NCBI GenBank assembly: GCA_007115705.1
Contig: QXEO01000336.1
Span: 115,500 to 179,499 of the forward strand
Length of the DNA: 64,000 bases
Direction: 5' to 3'
DNA from: Dactylis glomerata
Lineage: Eukaryota; Streptophyta; Magnoliopsida; Poales; Poaceae
Both the position numbers and the translations under genes were made by a program. Of the stretch, positions 35,005 through 45,326 are shown piece after piece. The notes beneath the pieces were generated by a model, which had not been told where the DNA came from, did not search any database, and worked only from the letters and a program-made list of their open reading frames with translations. Positions within the stretch are counted from its first letter, which is position 1; each line of letters begins with the position of its first letter.

Positions 35005-36129
35005 AAACATGTAACAAAACTGAAAGGAAACAGTGTGCAATGCTTGGAAACAAGACCTAGGGATCATACTTTCACTAGTGGACACACTCTCAACAAATAT
35101 AACATAATTGAACCAATAGATACTAACATCAATATGCCACTCTAAACAATTCTCCAATGGAAAATGAACACTAATCATGCGTAGGGCTACGAAGCACTCC
35201 TCAAAGTCCATATTTCCCAAAACTAGATTGTACCACACTGTCACCGTGAATGCATTAGATGGTTCCAACAAACACCAACAATTCATAGAGACGTTAACCA
35301 AAAGAAACACACATAATGTGCACACTGTCACCTTCACATCATGATACAAGGTGTCTCCGGAGATCACAAATATAAAGCACGGGAGTAGCATAATATCTGA
35401 ATAATAGCATCTACCAATTCAACTAGATACAAAGCTCACGATCACATAAAGATCACATCATGGGAGAGAGAGGTGAACCACATAGCTACCGGTAGAGCCC
35501 TTAGCCCCGGGGGAGAACTACTCCCTCCTCATCATCGGAGGCAGCAACAACGATGGAGATGGTGGTGAGGTCGATGGAGATGGCGGAGACGGCGATGGAG
35601 ACCGATGGAGATGGTCCGGGGGCACTTCCCCATCCCGGCAGGGTGCCGGAACAGAGACTTTTGTCCCCCGAATTTGTCTTCGGCAGCGGCGGTGCTGCGG
35701 AACTGTTCTGGGAAAAACGCCGATTGTTTTAGGGTTTTCCGTTGGGAAGCTTTTTATAGGCGAACGGGCGTCGTCACGAGTGGACCAGGGGGGCCTCACC
35801 ATAGGTGGGCGCGGCCAGGGCCTGGGCCACGCCCCCTCATGGTGAGGGTGCCCTCTGGCCCCTCTCCGGCTCCCGTTTGGTCCTCGTCCTTCCTCCGGGC
35901 AAAATAGGAGTTTCGGCTTTTATTTTGTCCAATTCCGAGAATATTTACTCTGTAGCTTTTCTGAAACACAAAAACAACAGAAAACAGGGAACTGACACTG
36001 TGACATCTTGTCAATAGGTTAGTTCCGGAAATCACATAAAAACGCCACGAAGTGTAACAAAACACTAAGCAAATGGTGTAAGAACAAGCATGGAGCATCA
36101 AAAATTATAGATACGTTTGAGACGTATCA
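35005..36129 (-). repeat. G1 5' LTR, right part (promoter side)
   Basis: Continues the LTR interrupted at 16669 and ends GAGACGTATCA at 36129, next to the CCCCT TSD. It carries the probable core promoter (minus strand CCTATAAAAAGC, about 35749-35760) and the GATGGAGATGG-type repeats seen in all copies. Together with 16362-16669 it is about 1.43 kb. Confidence 0.9.
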
Positions 36130-36134
36130 CCCCT

Positions 36135-36853
36135 CGGCAGTCGGAACAAGCCAAAAAGTGCCCACCGTTGGGGCGCCCGGAGCTGGAGGCCCCCTGCGCA
36201 TAGGGGCGCCGGCGTGGAGCATGGAGAACCGCGCTACCCCAGGGACCTCTAGGGCTTTGACCCTCCGGGGTCCCACACCGGGAGGTGCCCTGGTTGCACC
36301 GTCACCACTGGTGGCGGCAATGCCGGCTCCCCGCTCCACGGGTAGCATTGATCGGGCGCTCCGGGAGGCGGGGGCCATCCTGGGCCCCCTTCCCCCGGTC
36401 GCGGACGCCCCGATGCCGCTAGAGGCGGCACCCTTCATGATCGGCGTGGTCGCGACTCCCCGTCGCCTGGCAGCGGCGGCCCTGGGACCCCTCATCGCGC
36501 AGGGGTCCCACTTCTTGGAGCTCATCATCGTCGTCCAGGACTGGAGCTTCACCACCCTCCGACTGCCCGATGCGGTCCGGAGGGCGATCTCCGCTCCCGG
36601 CCTCTCCGTTGGGGAGGTCGTGCTAGTGGAGCAGAGCAGGCCAGAGCTGATCTGGCCTGTGGACATCATCCTCGGCGTGGGCGGCAACGCCGTCCTCTCC
36701 GGGCGCTGGAGGGCTTTCGCCCTCGGCCACCGCCTCCGCGTCGGCGACCACCTCGTCTTCCGGTTCAAGCTGGGGACGCTGGAGGCCTCGGTGCGGATCT
36801 TCACCGCCACCGGAGACAGCCGCACCTGCCCCCAGCCCGCAGCATTGGAGTAA
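36135..36853 (+). pseudogene. Split AT-hook/B3-like gene, 3' fragment
   Basis: The fragment completes the AT-hook (GSRNKPK) begun at 2681-2751. An A5 run (36153-36157) then shifts the frame by one; read with one A fewer, the frame runs open to TAA 36851-36853. The C-terminal ~100 residues look like a plant B3 DNA-binding domain: TTLRLPDAVRRAI, VILVEQS-like strand, SGRWRAFALGHRLRVGDHLV, FRFKLGTLEASVRIF. The N-terminal part is Gly/Pro/Ala-rich. Together the two fragments would encode about 260 residues with AT-hook plus B3. It is GC-rich, unlike its TE neighbours. The opposite-strand ORF at 36127-36825 is a codon-bias shadow. Family assignment is by motif only. Confidence 0.65.
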
Positions 36854-37818
36854 AGGGGCGGTGCCGCCTTGGAGGTCTTCGGGGGAGGAGAACTAGTCTC
36901 CTCCCTTCTTTTGAAAGGTTGTCATCTCCATCTGCAACTAGTGATGATATAATGACAGAGAATGTGGATTGGTGTAGTGGTGATGTTGAGTTTGCTTGTA
37001 AGATTTTTGAAAAGACCTTGGTCATCTAATAATATGAACCCAGAGCCTGCTTCTCCATCTGCAACATTCAGAGATCCATCAGTGTTCACCATCACACGCT
37101 ATTTCTTTTGTAAAATTTCAGGATTCAGTTGTAGCTCACCCTGTTTCAGAAAGAGGAACCAGATCTTCAAAGTAATACAGTTAACTGAACACGTGTAGTT
37201 TGTACCACTGCCTCTTTTCAGTTAACCGAGGTTTCATCTAATTTGCAATCTGTACTACATCAATTAACATGAATTTTTCATTGTACGTGGTCCGCATGTG
37301 ATAGTACTACCTATTCCCATAATTTTCAGCAGCCAAAACTACATATGATGGACCCGAGCATGCAACAGCTCCGCAACAGATCCGGCACCTACGCGATGAG
37401 AACGAGCAAAGAGGAAAGACAGCTGCGTGTTAATGTAATGCGGCGGATCCTCCCTACGCTTGCGGCAGCCCATCGCCGGCGAGATCGAGCATGACGAGAC
37501 TCGGTGGACGTCCTCGGCACTACCAAAGACGCCAGGAAAGTCGAGCTTTCCTTCTTTTCTACTGTTATCGATCCGGTAACTACGGGTTCAACGAACAGAG
37601 AGCGAGAGGGGGTTTCCGTCAGATTTCCAACGTGTGGGTTTTTCCAATGCCGAACTCCTCCGTGGGTTTTTCCATAAAAGTGTACAGCCTAGATGAAATA
37701 GGACCTTTTTTTGTTAAATTTAACTAAATTGGACCAAAGTGTTTCCGGTTTACAAGTTGTGGGAGTAGTTTTATCCAATTTGCAAATTGTGGGACTAAAC
37801 TGCTCCCGCACTGCAATT
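36854..37818. other. Region downstream of the B3-like remnant, nothing certain
   Basis: After the stop comes a short GC-rich stretch, then mixed-composition DNA with only short frames. No transposon termini, RNA gene or coding region could be supported. The first ~200 bp may be the 3' UTR of the disrupted gene. Confidence 0.5.
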
Positions 37819-38021
37819 TGTAAGACGAGGTTTGCTTCAATGCGCTCCCCTTTGCCCAAACTCAACCGAAACTTAAACACATCAAGGGCTGAGATTGCTC
37901 GGTACCCCTTCATAACTTAATTACGAAGGGGTACGGAGCCATCTCATCCCTTGATGTGTTGGAGTTTAGGTTAAATTTAAGAAAGGGGGGACACACTGAA
38001 GCAAAAGCCTTGTGAGACTAA
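37819..38021. repeat. Foldback (MITE-like) element
   Basis: A strong inverted repeat has arms 37874-37911 and 37924-37961, with core ATCAAGGGCTGAGATTGCTC against CATCTCATCCCTTGAT and GGTACCCCTTC against GAAGGGGTAC. The loop is about 12 bp. Weaker complementarity continues outward (CAAACCTCGTCTTACAA against TTGTGAGACTAA...). It encodes nothing. The exact ends and TSD are unclear. Confidence 0.6.
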
Positions 38022-38347
38022 AATTGTATATACCTTGAAATTAAAATTTGTACACACTCTGTCCTTTCACTGAGGAAAAAAAAATTGATTTGGAACATGA
38101 TCGGCAGCAATGACCAATGAGATCCATGGAAGTGTTAATTTGTGCAATCTAAGTGTTGTTCTCCAACGTAACGCATTCTTTAGGTTCCAAGCCCACCTCG
38201 TGGGTGTTAATTTGAGCCATGCACGTGCTAGTGGTCGGAAGTTGGAGACCGACGGGCGGTTGTTCTTCCCGCGCGTGCACGCGAACAACATAAGATACTA
38301 TTTTGTCATCCATGAGAAAAATGTATGGCAAAATTTCTTTTTTGAAT

Positions 38348-38640
38348 CACTAGTAGAAAACGGGGCTAATATCCTGGGGCATTAGTCCCGGTTGCAATAT
38401 GAACCGGGACTGATGCCCTGGGCTCCACTGCTTTTTCGGCCGCAGGACCCCAGAAACCATTAGTCCCGGTTCGTTTTTAACCTTTAGTCCCGGTTCGTAT
38501 TACGAACCGGGACTAAAGTTCCTGCGATAGAATCCGACCGTTGTCAGTGACATTAGTCCCGGCTGGTAACACCAACCGGGACTAAAGACCGGACCTTTAG
38601 TCCCGGTTGGTAATACCAACCGGGACTAATGACTTCCCTA
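38348..38640. repeat. CACTA left subterminal repeat array
   Basis: Repeated units TTAGTCCCGGTT and their complement AACCGGGACTAA, several forming perfect palindromes around GGTAATACC. These are the expected binding targets of the CACTA DNA-binding protein (TNPA-like role), by analogy with Spm. Confidence 0.85.
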
Positions 38641-38648
38641 TATAAAAC
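38639..38648 (+). promoter_or_regulatory. TATA box for the CACTA transposase gene
   Basis: CTATATAAAA lies directly after the last palindrome of the left array. A leader exon follows, ending at about 38795 (AAAAG before GTGAG), and a ~1 kb leader intron ends at ATGCAG 39804, just before ATG 39805. Confidence 0.65.
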
Positions 38649-39084
38649 AGTCCCTTCTTCCTCCCCGAGCCAGCCACTCCCCCTCTCCACTCTCAAGTGT
38701 TCTTCATACAACAAACCTACCTCGAGTTCATCCTCTTTGACCACCATTTTCTATCACAAATTGATGTCCCCACTTGAATCTAAGTGGACTAAAAGGTGAG
38801 AAACTTTATGCTTTTGTGTTTCATTGGTAATTTAGCTCATTTAATGCTCTAAAAGTAGAGAGATTTGTGATTTTTTTATGGGAGCAATTATTTAGATGTT
38901 CATTTGATTATGTGTACAAGTAGGTGAAGATAGAGGTAAAAATAGAGGTAGAGGTAGAGATAAAGATATAGATAGAATTAAAAATAAAAATAGAAGTAGA
39001 CATAGCTAACATAGAAATAGAAATAGAGATAGAGATAGAAATAGAAAAATAGAAATAACGATAGAAATAGAGATAGATGTCGTA

Positions 39085-39395
39085 GGGCGGAGCTTCCGAA
39101 GATGCCGTAGGACGTGAGCACCAACGACATCTTCGAGTAGCTCTGCCACGGGAGATTTCCCAACCCTTTACGCAACACTGTTAGAGGAGATGGAGTCTTT
39201 CACGGGCTTGCAGGGAAATTTTTCCGAGGCAGAGCTTCCGAAGATGCCGTAGGGCGTGAGCACCAACGATATCTTCGAGAAGCTCTGCCAGGGTTGGGAA
39301 ATCTCCCGTGGCAGAGCTTCCGAAGATGCCGTAGGGCGTGAGCACCAACGACATCTTCGAGAAGCTCTGCCACGGGAGATTTCCCAACCCTTTCC
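39085..39395. repeat. Three hairpin-forming repeats in the transposase leader intron
   Basis: A unit of about 80 bp (GCTTCCGAAGATGCCGTAGG ... CTCTGCCACGGGAGATTTCCCAACCC) occurs three times, at about 39090, 39231 and 39313. Each unit is itself palindromic: GCAGAGCTTCCGAAGATG against CATCTTCGAGAAGCTCTGC. Between copies two and three the sequence CCAGGGTTGGGAAATCTCCCGTGG is the inverse of the 3' flank of copy three. Upstream DNA (38930-39080) is GATAGAAATAGA-type simple repeat. Confidence 0.75.
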
Positions 39396-39804
39396 TCTAT
39401 CCATGGGGATGAAACTCTCCCTGCCTTCGAGCTGTGCTTGCCGTGGCGTATCGATGCTCCTTTTATAGGCACGGCGCCGCTTCTACTTGTGTCTTGTTCC
39501 TCTGACAGGGGCGTCGTGCGCTACATGCTTTATCTCATCGAGCAGTGCATCAACCCATGCATACTTATCCTGCCAAGGGCTTTAGTCTTGGTTGCACCCA
39601 CCAGCCGGGACTAAAGGTTACCCACATGTCCTTATCCCACCGACGGTTTTGTTAGATGACACAAAAACCACCTTTAGTCCCGGTTGTACCCACCAGCCGG
39701 GACTAAAGTTTTGTTAACTTATTCTTACTTATCAAACTAAAATTAGAGATAGAAATAGAAATTATATATTTGATTTGCGTTTGATATGTACTTATATAAT
39801 GCAG

Positions 39805-42800
39805 ATGAGCCGAGCATGGATGTATGCCGATCGACGCTCTGGAGATTTCATTAAAGGCGTGCATTCTTTTCTCAAGGTGGCTGAGGCAACCAAGCGGAAT
39901 GGTTTTATGTGTTGTCCATGCGGTGGTTGTCGAAATGAGAAGGATTACCCCTCCACAAAGACCCTTCACATCCACCTGTTCCGGTTCGGTTTCATGTCCG
40001 GCTATAATTGTTGGACCAAGCATGGGGAGAGAGGGGTTATGATGGAAGACAACGATGAAGAAGAGAATGATGACAACTATCCTGAGTTCCCTGAAACCAC
40101 CGATACCGCAATGGAAGATAATGAAGAAGAAGAAGGTGAAGAACGGGCATCAGATATGCCCGCTGATGATCTTGGCCAGGTCATTGTTGATGCACAGATT
40201 GACTGTGAAAGTGAAAACGAGAGGGAGAAGTTGGAACGCATGTTAGATGATCACAAAAAGGATTTGTACCCAAATTGCGAAGACGGCCAGAAAAAGCTAG
40301 AAAGCATGCTGGAATTGCTGCAATGGAAAGCAGAGAGTGGTTTATCTGACAAGGGATTTGAAAAGTTGCTGAAAATTATGAAGAAGATGCTTCCAAAGGA
40401 TAACGAATTGCCCGCCAGTACGTATGAAGCAAAGAAGATTGTCTGCCCTCTAGGATTGGAGGTGCAGAAGATACATGCATGCATTAATGACTGTATTCTC
40501 TACCGCGGTGAGTATGAGAATTTGAATGCATGCCCGGTGTGCAGTGCATTTCGGTATAAGATCAGGCGAGATGACCCTGGTGATGTTGAGGGCGAGCGCC
40601 CCAGGAAGAGGGTTCCTGCCAAGGTGATGTGGTATGCACCTATAATACCACGGTTGAAACGTTTGTTCAGAAACAAAGAGCATGCCAAGTTGTTGAGGTG
40701 GCACAAAGAAGACCGTAAGAGTGACGAGATGTTGAGACACCCCGCTGATGGGTCGCAGTGGAGAAAAATCGACAGAGATTTCCCGGAGTTTACGGAAGAC
40801 GCACGCAACCTGAGGTTTGGTCTAAGTACAGATGGCATGAATCCTTTTGGGGAGCAGAGCTGCAGTCATAGCACCTGGCCCGTGACTCTATGTATATATA
40901 ACCTTCCTCCTTGGTTGTGCATGAAGCAAAAGTTTATTATGATGCCAGTGCTTATCCAAGGCCCGAAGCAACCCGGTAATGACATTGATGTGTATCTAAG
41001 GCCATTAGTTGATGAACTTTTACAGCTGTGGCAGACTGAAGGTGTTCGTGTATGGGATGAGTACAAACAAGAGGAATTTGATCTACGAGCGTTGCTGTTC
41101 GTGACCATCAATGATTGGCCTGCTCTTAGTAACCTTTCAGGACAGACAAACAAGGGATACAATGCATGCACTCACTGTTTAGGTGAGATCGATAGCATAT
41201 ATTTGGATAAAAGTAAGAAGGTGGTGTATCTCGGGCATCGTCGATTTCTTTCGCCCAAACATCAATTGAAGAAAAAAGGCAAGCATTTCAAGGGCGAGGC
41301 AGAAGTCCGGGGCAAGCCTAAACGCCATACTGGTGATGATATATTTGATATGGTCAAAGATTTAGAAGTAATCTTTGGAAAGGGTCCTGGCAGTCTGTCT
41401 GTTCCGAATGACGCTAGCGGACATGCACCCATGTGGAAGAAGAAATCTATATTTTGGGAGCTTGAGTATTGGAAATTCCTAGAGGTCCGCTCTGCAATCG
41501 ACGTGATGCACGTGACGAAGAATGTTTGCGTGAACCTACTAGGATTCTTGGGCTTGTATGGGAAGACAAAAGATACACCAGAAGCACGGGAGGACCAGCA
41601 CCGTATGAAAAGAAGAGACGGCATGCATCCGGAGGATTCTAAGGGTCCTGCGAGCTACGCTCTTACCAAAGAAGAGAAGAAAATCTTTTTTGAATGCCTG
41701 AGCAGTATCAAGGTCCCATCTGGATTCTCGTCAAATATAAAGGGAATAATAAATATGGCCGAGAAAAAATTCCAAAACCTAAAGTCTCATGACTGCCACG
41801 TGCTTATGACGCAATTGCTTCCGGTTGCACTGAGGGGGATTCTACCGGAAAATGTTCGAGTACCGATTGTGAAGCTATGTGCATTCCTCAATGCAATTTC
41901 GCAGAAGGTAATCAATCCAGAAGATCTACAACGGTTACAGAATGATGTGGCCCAATGTCTTGTCAGCTTCGAGTTGGTGTTCCCACCGTCCTTCTTTAAT
42001 ATTATGACGCATCTCTTAGTTCACCTAGTCGAAGAGATTACCATTCTCGGTCCAGTATTTCTGCACAATATGTTCCCCTTTGAGAGGTTCATGGGAGTCT
42101 TAAAGAAATACGTGCATAACCGTGCTAGGCCAGAAGGAAGCATCTCCAAGGGCTATCTAACAGAGGAGGTCATTGAGTTTTGTGTTGACTTTGTTCCTGA
42201 CCTGAACCCGATTGGTCTTCCTCAATCGCGGCATGAGGGGAGACTAAGTGGAAAAGGCACGCTAGGAATGAAATCAGCATACTGTATGGACGGACATTCT
42301 TTGAGTGAAGCACACTACACAGTTTTACGAAATTCCACGTTGGTGGAGCCGTATATGGAGCGACACAAGAATATTGTACGCTCGGAAAACCCTGGGCAGT
42401 CAAACTCCTGGATTACAAAGTTGCACATGGCGACTTTTGGTGGTTGGTTGCAAACACTTCTCATAAATGAAGCCACTGTTGGATATGAGCTGTCCATGTT
42501 GGCCAAGAAACCATCTTCAACTATATTGACTTTCCAGGGTTACGAGATAAATGGGAATACATTTTACACGGTCGCCCAAGATAAAAAGAGCACCAATCAA
42601 AACAGTGGTGTCCGCTTTGATGCATTACACGACAATGGGACAAAGGACACATATTATGGTTACATAGAGGAGATATGGGAACTTGACTATGGACCGTCTT
42701 TTAAGGTCCCTTTGTTTCGGTGCAAATGGGTCAAGCTGACAGGAGGCGGGGTAGTTGTAGACCAAAAGTACGGCATGACAACAGTGGATCTCAACAATCT

Positions 42801-43107
42801 TGCGTACATGGACGAACCATTCGTCCTAGCCAACGATGTCGCTCAGGTTTTCTATGTGAAGGACATGTCTACAAAACCGAGAAAGAGACAAGATAAGAAA
42901 ACGAATACATCACACGATGAGCCAAAGCGACACATTGTTCTCTCAGGGAAAAGAATCATCGTGGGAGTGGAGGACAAGACAGATATGTCAGAAGATTATA
43001 ACAAGTTTGATGAAATTCCGCCCTTCAGAGTGAACACTGACCCAACCCTCCTCTTAAACAAAGAAGATACTCCATGGTTACGGTGCAGAAGGAAACCCCA
43101 ACACTAG
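39805..43107 (+). CDS. TNP2-type CACTA transposase (1100 aa)
   Basis: Start ATG 39805 (MSRAWMYADRRSGDFIKGVH) follows a splice acceptor. The single coding exon runs open to TAG 43105-43107. Residues ~2-80 are the transposase-associated domain, with a Cys-rich CCPCGGCRN and LHIHLFRFGF. An acidic linker follows. Residues ~220-600 match the Transposase_21 family (STDGMNPFGEQ near 341, then YNLPPWLCMKQKFIMM and NDWPALSNLSGQ, then DVMHVTKNVCVN). Residues ~640-780 resemble the DUF4218 region (MTQLLPVALRGILP) and residues ~940-1030 the DUF4216 region (IWELDYGPSFKVPLFRCKWV). It would bind and cut the CACTA ends in the nucleus. No stop or frameshift: the gene looks intact. Confidence 0.93.
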   Translation: MSRAWMYADRRSGDFIKGVHSFLKVAEATKRNGFMCCPCGGCRNEKDYPSTKTLHIHLFRFGFMSGYNCWTKHGERGVMMEDNDEEENDDNYPEFPETTDTAMEDNEEEEGEERASDMPADDLGQVIVDAQIDCESENEREKLERMLDDHKKDLYPNCEDGQKKLESMLELLQWKAESGLSDKGFEKLLKIMKKMLPKDNELPASTYEAKKIVCPLGLEVQKIHACINDCILYRGEYENLNACPVCSAFRYKIRRDDPGDVEGERPRKRVPAKVMWYAPIIPRLKRLFRNKEHAKLLRWHKEDRKSDEMLRHPADGSQWRKIDRDFPEFTEDARNLRFGLSTDGMNPFGEQSCSHSTWPVTLCIYNLPPWLCMKQKFIMMPVLIQGPKQPGNDIDVYLRPLVDELLQLWQTEGVRVWDEYKQEEFDLRALLFVTINDWPALSNLSGQTNKGYNACTHCLGEIDSIYLDKSKKVVYLGHRRFLSPKHQLKKKGKHFKGEAEVRGKPKRHTGDDIFDMVKDLEVIFGKGPGSLSVPNDASGHAPMWKKKSIFWELEYWKFLEVRSAIDVMHVTKNVCVNLLGFLGLYGKTKDTPEAREDQHRMKRRDGMHPEDSKGPASYALTKEEKKIFFECLSSIKVPSGFSSNIKGIINMAEKKFQNLKSHDCHVLMTQLLPVALRGILPENVRVPIVKLCAFLNAISQKVINPEDLQRLQNDVAQCLVSFELVFPPSFFNIMTHLLVHLVEEITILGPVFLHNMFPFERFMGVLKKYVHNRARPEGSISKGYLTEEVIEFCVDFVPDLNPIGLPQSRHEGRLSGKGTLGMKSAYCMDGHSLSEAHYTVLRNSTLVEPYMERHKNIVRSENPGQSNSWITKLHMATFGGWLQTLLINEATVGYELSMLAKKPSSTILTFQGYEINGNTFYTVAQDKKSTNQNSGVRFDALHDNGTKDTYYGYIEEIWELDYGPSFKVPLFRCKWVKLTGGGVVVDQKYGMTTVDLNNLAYMDEPFVLANDVAQVFYVKDMSTKPRKRQDKKTNTSHDEPKRHIVLSGKRIIVGVEDKTDMSEDYNKFDEIPPFRVNTDPTLLLNKEDTPWLRCRRKPQH

Positions 43108-43144
43108 ATGGGGATGTTGGTGATGTGTAATAATGTATTAAACC

Positions 43145-43792
43145 TTTAATCAATATTGTTTTAATTGAAAATGGCAAAATAGTTAATTGTTTGAATAGTT
43201 AGAATAATTGATTTTAAAAATAGAAAATAGTTTTGAATTAGTTATTCAATTTCAAACACTTTTCATATTCAAAGTTTTATCAAATTCTAAAATATGCAAA
43301 AAGAATTTTAATCAATATTGTTTTAATTGAAAATGGCAAAATAGTTAATTGTTTGAATAGTTAGAATAATTGATTTTAAAAATAGAAAATATTTTTGAAT
43401 TAGTTATTCAATTTCAAACACTTTTCATATTCAAAGTATTATCAAATTCTAAAATATGCAAAAAGAATTTTAATCAATATTGTTTTAATTGAAAATGGCA
43501 AAATAGTTAATTGTTTGAATAGTTAGAATAATTGATTTTAAAAATAGAAAATATTTTTGAATTAGTTATTCAATTTCAAACACTTTTCATATTCAAAGTA
43601 TTATCAAATTCTAAAATATGCAAAAAGAATTTTAATCAATATTGTTTTAATTGAAAATGGCAAAATAGTTAATTGTTTAAATAGTTAGAATAATTGATTT
43701 TGAAAATAGATAATATTTTTGAATTAGTTATTCAATTTCAATCACTTTTCATATTCAAAGTTTTATTAAATTCTAAAATATATAGAAGTTAT
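43145..43792. repeat. Four tandem copies of a 162 bp AT-rich repeat
   Basis: The phrase TTTAATCAATATTGTTTTAA starts at 43145, 43307, 43469 and 43631, exactly 162 bp apart. Copies are nearly identical, the last slightly diverged. The array begins about 40 bp after the transposase stop codon and may form its 3' UTR or terminator region. Confidence 0.9.
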
Positions 43793-43867
43793 TCAAATTG
43801 AATTTCAAAATTCATATTCAAATGAAATCTGGAAAAACATACAGCATTGGCGCGCATTTATTACCCC

Positions 43868-44068
43868 TTTAGTCCCGGTTGGTAATACCAACCGGGACTA
43901 AAGGTCTGTGGCTCGGGCGCGAACTGGTAACCGCCGGCCAAAAGTCTTTAGTCCCGGTTGGAGACACCAACCGGGACTAAAGACCCTTTAGTCCCGGTTG
44001 GTGGCTTCAACCGGGACTAAAGACCACCCTTTAGTCCCGGTTGAAGCCACCAACCAGGACTAAAGGGG
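43868..44068. repeat. Internal array of CACTA subterminal-type palindromes
   Basis: Several TTAGTCCCGGTTGGTAATACC-type palindromes and TTGGTGGCTTCAACC variants lie in the centre of the element, immediately upstream of the TATA box of the second gene. A smaller set also occurs at 39580-39710, before the transposase ATG. Confidence 0.85.
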
Positions 44069-44073
44069 GGGGG

Positions 44074-44080
44074 TATATAA
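44074..44080 (+). promoter_or_regulatory. TATA box and leader of the second CACTA gene
   Basis: TATATAA follows a G-run just after the internal palindromes. A pyrimidine-rich then very GC-rich leader exon (about 44105-44474) ends CTGCTAAG before GTAAAAAA, a plausible donor, giving a leader intron of about 0.85 kb before ATG 45327. The GC-rich frames at 44031-44479 are likely leader, not protein. Confidence 0.6.
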
Positions 44081-44559
44081 CCCGTCGCCGCCCTCTCTTC
44101 TTCTTCCTCTCAACACTTAGCAAAATCGGATCGCACACAGCGGAGGAGACGCCGGCGTAGATCGTTGCGGCCGCCTTTCCCCGTCGCCCCGAGCGCCGCC
44201 GTGCCGCCCGACCGCATCGCCCCCCAGCGCCGCCGCCCCCGAGCCCCAATCGCCGCCGACCCCGCACCACCCCGTGCCGCCCGACCGCCGCCCGAGCCGC
44301 CCGTGCCCAAGCCCGCGCCGCCCGTGCCCTCGCCGTCGTCCGAGCGCCGCCCGTGCCCTCGCCGTCCGAGCGCCGCCCGTGCGCACGCCTTCCCGACCGC
44401 CCCCCGAGCGCCTCCCCGACCGGCGACCGGCCGTCGACGCCCAGCAACCGCCGGCCGCGCGCGCCCCCTGCTAAGGTAAAAAAAAATTAGTATTTAGAAA
44501 AAATGTTAGAATTAGTATTTAGGGTTAGTAGTGTTAGAATATGCAAATTAGTGTTAGAA

Positions 44560-45290
44560 TTAGTGTTAGCATATACTAGCTAGTTAGAATATATATGTTA
44601 GATTTTAGGTTAGATTTTATGAATAGTTAGTCGATATATAGATATGTTATTAGAAATAGAAATGCTATTAGAAATAGGAATTTATTAGAAATAGAAATGT
44701 TATTAGAAATGGAATTATTAGGAAAATGTGAGAATTAGGAATTTATTAGAAATAGTGAATAGATAGAAATGCTATTAGAAATATGAATTTATTAGAAATA
44801 GAAATGTTATTAGAAATAGTGAATAAATAGAAATGCTATTAGAAATAGGAATTTATTAGAAATAGAAATGTTATTAGAAATGGAATTATTAGGAAAATGT
44901 GAGAATTAGGAATTTATTAGAAATAGTGAATAGATAGAAATTTTAGAAATGGGCTTAATAGAAAAATTGTTAGTAATAGGAATTTATTTGAAATAGAGTT
45001 AGAATTAGAAAATGCAATATTTAGAAAATACTAATAGTTAGAAAATGCTATTACTATTATTATTATGTTAGATTTTATGCTATTACTATTATTAAGTTAG
45101 TAAAATGCTATTACTATTATTATTATGTTAGATTTTATGCTATTACTATTATTAAGTTAGTAATGCTATTACTATTATTATTATGTTAGATTTTATGCTA
45201 TTACTATTATTAAGTTAGTAAAATGCTAGTTAGTAAAATGCTATTTAGGTTAGATATATAGAGTTAGAAAGTGAATAGATAGAAATGTTA
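44560..45290. repeat. Low-complexity AT repeats in the leader intron of the second CACTA gene
   Basis: Degenerate repeats of TTATTAGAAATAGAAATG (44640-44960) are followed by about three copies of a ~60 bp unit (TGCTATTACTATTATTATTA ... TTAAGTTAGTAA, 45045-45235). No coding content. Confidence 0.8.
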
Positions 45291-45326
45291 GAAATATTGT
45301 TAGTAATATTGTTATGGATTTCAGTT

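Larger units (their letters stand above)
2752..36129 (-). mobile_element. G1: outer Gypsy (Athila-type) non-autonomous element with nested insertions
   Basis: Both ends are LTRs of one family, starting TGATACGTCT on the minus strand and ending GTAGACATCA. They are flanked by the perfect 5 bp TSD CCCCT (2747-2751 and 36130-36134). The 5' LTR lies at the right end and the element reads right to left. Removing G2 (5220-11795) and G3 (16670-34999) leaves about 8.5 kb with about 5.6 kb of interior. The interior contains a tRNA-Asp type primer site, one gag-like ORF and a polypurine tract, but no recognisable protease, RT or integrase. It inserted into an AT-hook/B3-like gene. It is the oldest element of the stack by nesting order. 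Confidence 0.9.

Noticed and set aside
36127..36825. 232 aa minus-strand ORF opposite the B3-like gene
   Set aside because: GC-rich codon shadow of the plus-strand frame; no recognisable domain.
44031..44479. Several Pro/Ala/Arg-rich ORFs on both strands
   Set aside because: They sit in the GC-rich leader exon of the second CACTA gene; composition-driven.
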